DNA from: Janthinobacterium silvisoli
GTDB lineage: Bacteria; Pseudomonadota; Gammaproteobacteria; Burkholderiales; Burkholderiaceae_D
Length of the DNA: 64,000 nt
NCBI RefSeq assembly: GCF_014200725.1
Contig: NZ_JACHCL010000004.1
Coordinates: forward strand, 186,001 to 250,000
Direction of reading: 5' to 3'
Of the stretch, positions 62,831 through 64,000 are shown one piece after another. Below the pieces are notes generated by a model. That model saw only the letters and a program-made list of their open reading frames with translations. It ran no database searches and was not told the origin of the DNA. The stretch's first letter is position 1. Each line of letters starts with the position of its first letter. The translations under genes and the position numbers were made by a program.

Positions 62831-64000
62831 TCAATGGTTATGGCGTGGCAGCGTCTGCCCCACGGCGCGGTATTTCAGGGCCAGTTCCATGCAGGCACCC
62901 GTCTCCAGCTGACCCACGCTGGCGCGGTATATCTCTTGCCACGGCGTCGCGCTGTCATTGATCGGTGGTGGCAGTTCTCCTGCACGGCGGACCAGTTCCT
63001 GCGCGTCGACCAGCATGTCGCAGCGGCCCGCGTTCAGGTCAACGCGGATCATGTCACCCGTGCGCAGCAGCGCCAGGCCGCCGCCCACGGCGCTTTCTGG
63101 CGAGGCGTTCAAAATCGAGGGGCTGTCCGAGGTACCCGACTGGCGTCCATCGCCCAGGGTCGGCAGGTTCAGTATGCCAGCCTTGAGCAGTGCATCGGGC
63201 GGCTGCATATTGACCACCTCGGCCGAACCGGGCCAGCCCACGGGACCGGCGCCGCGCATCACCAGCATGCAGCTATCGTCGATGGCCAGGGCCGGGTCAT
63301 TGATGCGCGCGTGATAATCGGCAGAACCGTCAAACACGATGGCGCGCGCTTCAAACACGCCCTCGCTGCCGGGGCGCGACAGGTAGCGTTCGCGGAACCG
63401 GGCAGAGATCACGCTGGTTTTCATGATGGCGAAATCGAACAGATTGCCCTGCAACGCGAGAAAACCCGCCTTTTCCTTCAGCGGAGCGTTAAACGGACGT
63501 ATCATTTCGCGATCTGCACTTTCACGCCCCGCCAGATTGACCGCCATGCTGTGGCCCGTGACCGTGAGGCGTTCGGCATGCAGCAAGCCTGCCTGCTGCA
63601 ATTCCCACATCACGGCCGGCACGCCGCCAGCGCGGTGGAAACGCTCGCCCAGGTATTTCCCGGCTGGCTGCATGTTCAGCAGCAGCGGCACATCGTAACC
63701 ATGCGCCATCCAGTCGCTCGAATGCAGTTCCACGCCCGCGTGGCGAGCCATCGCCATCAGGTGCGGCTGGGCATTGGTCGAACCGCCAATGGCGGCATTG
63801 ACGATGATCGCGTCGAGAAAAGCGGCGCGCGTCAAAATGTGTGAGGGCCGCACGTCTTCATGCGCCAGGGCGACGATGCGGCGCCCCGTTTCATAGGCGA
63901 TCTGGCCCCGTTCGCGGTAGGGTGCGGGTATCGCCGAGCAGCCCGTCAGCGACATGCCCAGCGCTTCCGCCAGTGCATTCATGGTCGACGCCGTGCCCAT
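62831..64000 (-). CDS. xylD: D-xylonate dehydratase (XylD-like IlvD/Edd family), 5' part outside window
   Basis: The 389 visible codons are the C-terminal two thirds of a protein of about 590 residues, cut by the right edge. MGTASTMNALAEALGMSLTG, AIPAPYRERGQIAYETG, GSTNAQPHLMAMARHAGVE, AGKYLGERFHRAGG, GNLFDFAIMKTSVIS and LPTLGDGRQSGTSDSPSILN match Caulobacter XylD closely. The three Fe-S cysteines lie outside the window, the third just beyond the edge. It should turn D-xylonate into 2-keto-3-deoxyxylonate. First gene seen of the minus-strand unit xylD-F-G-H-R-epimerase-lactonase; the promoter is outside. Confidence 0.92.
   Translation of the reverse strand: MGTASTMNALAEALGMSLTGCSAIPAPYRERGQIAYETGRRIVALAHEDVRPSHILTRAAFLDAIIVNAAIGGSTNAQPHLMAMARHAGVELHSSDWMAHGYDVPLLLNMQPAGKYLGERFHRAGGVPAVMWELQQAGLLHAERLTVTGHSMAVNLAGRESADREMIRPFNAPLKEKAGFLALQGNLFDFAIMKTSVISARFRERYLSRPGSEGVFEARAIVFDGSADYHARINDPALAIDDSCMLVMRGAGPVGWPGSAEVVNMQPPDALLKAGILNLPTLGDGRQSGTSDSPSILNASPESAVGGGLALLRTGDMIRVDLNAGRCDMLVDAQELVRRAGELPPPINDSATPWQEIYRASVGQLETGACMELALKYRAVGQTLPRHNH

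Overview
The window looks like chromosomal DNA of a high-GC betaproteobacterium, most likely Oxalobacteraceae (Janthinobacterium, Massilia or Duganella type). This rests on protein resemblance (SlmA next to argB, a HAAT-type ABC cassette with acyl-CoA ligases, PHA depolymerases, ChvE/GguAB) and on the strong third-position GC that opens long antisense frames. No phage, insertion sequence, CRISPR array or rRNA was seen. One tRNA-Thr is present. Both window edges cut a gene: a LytS-type histidine kinase on the left and a xylonate dehydratase on the right.

Region 1 (1-14.0 kb) is mostly housekeeping: ohr, an elaA-type acetyltransferase overlapping a Dph6-like ATPase, an FKBP lipoprotein, kup, rarD, ettA, an outer-membrane barrel protein, and a compact minus-strand run (Xaa-Pro aminopeptidase, an unknown gene, MgtC, DUF924, DUF2520). 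Region 2 (14.0-23.2 kb) has a Crp/Fnr regulator divergent from a seven-gene unit: acyl-CoA synthetase, complete LivGHM/SBP/LivF-type transporter, PaaK-like ligase. It reads as uptake plus CoA activation of an unidentified organic acid. Region 3 (23.2-42 kb) is mixed: hpt, nitronate monooxygenase, an MBL hydrolase, a ribbon-helix-helix regulator before an intracellular PHA depolymerase, a hybrid kinase with an HD-GYP regulator, argB, tRNA-Thr, a TraB/GumN protein, a HAD nucleotidase, slmA, a pabB-pabC fusion, glutathione peroxidase, and a second, exported PHA depolymerase.

Region 4 (40.6-64 kb) is the most interesting: a sugar-acid catabolic island. It carries two complete CUT2 sugar transporters (ChvE-GguA-GguB and XylF-XylG-XylH), three different IlvD/Edd-family sugar-acid dehydratases, an SDR resembling Caulobacter xylose dehydrogenase, a GguC/AraD1 protein, an SMP-30 lactonase, a DgoK kinase with an Eda/DgoA-type aldolase, a GabD-like dehydrogenase, and two regulators (GbpR-like LysR, XylR). 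The enzymes suggest oxidative, non-isomerase use of aldoses: sugar to lactone, to aldonate, to 2-keto-3-deoxy acid. One exit would be phosphorylative (DgoK plus aldolase). Another would be non-phosphorylative, through GguC and a semialdehyde dehydrogenase.

Three transcription units of this island (dgoK, the 579-aa dehydratase, chvE) share an almost identical motif of about 20 bp, 87-116 bp before their start codons and in the same orientation to each gene. This suggests one regulon, probably of the LysR protein. Two copies of an intergenic repeat flank gguAB, and an unrelated perfect hairpin follows xylF. The aldose-epimerase-like gene of the xyl operon is short and appears to lack the family's catalytic residues.
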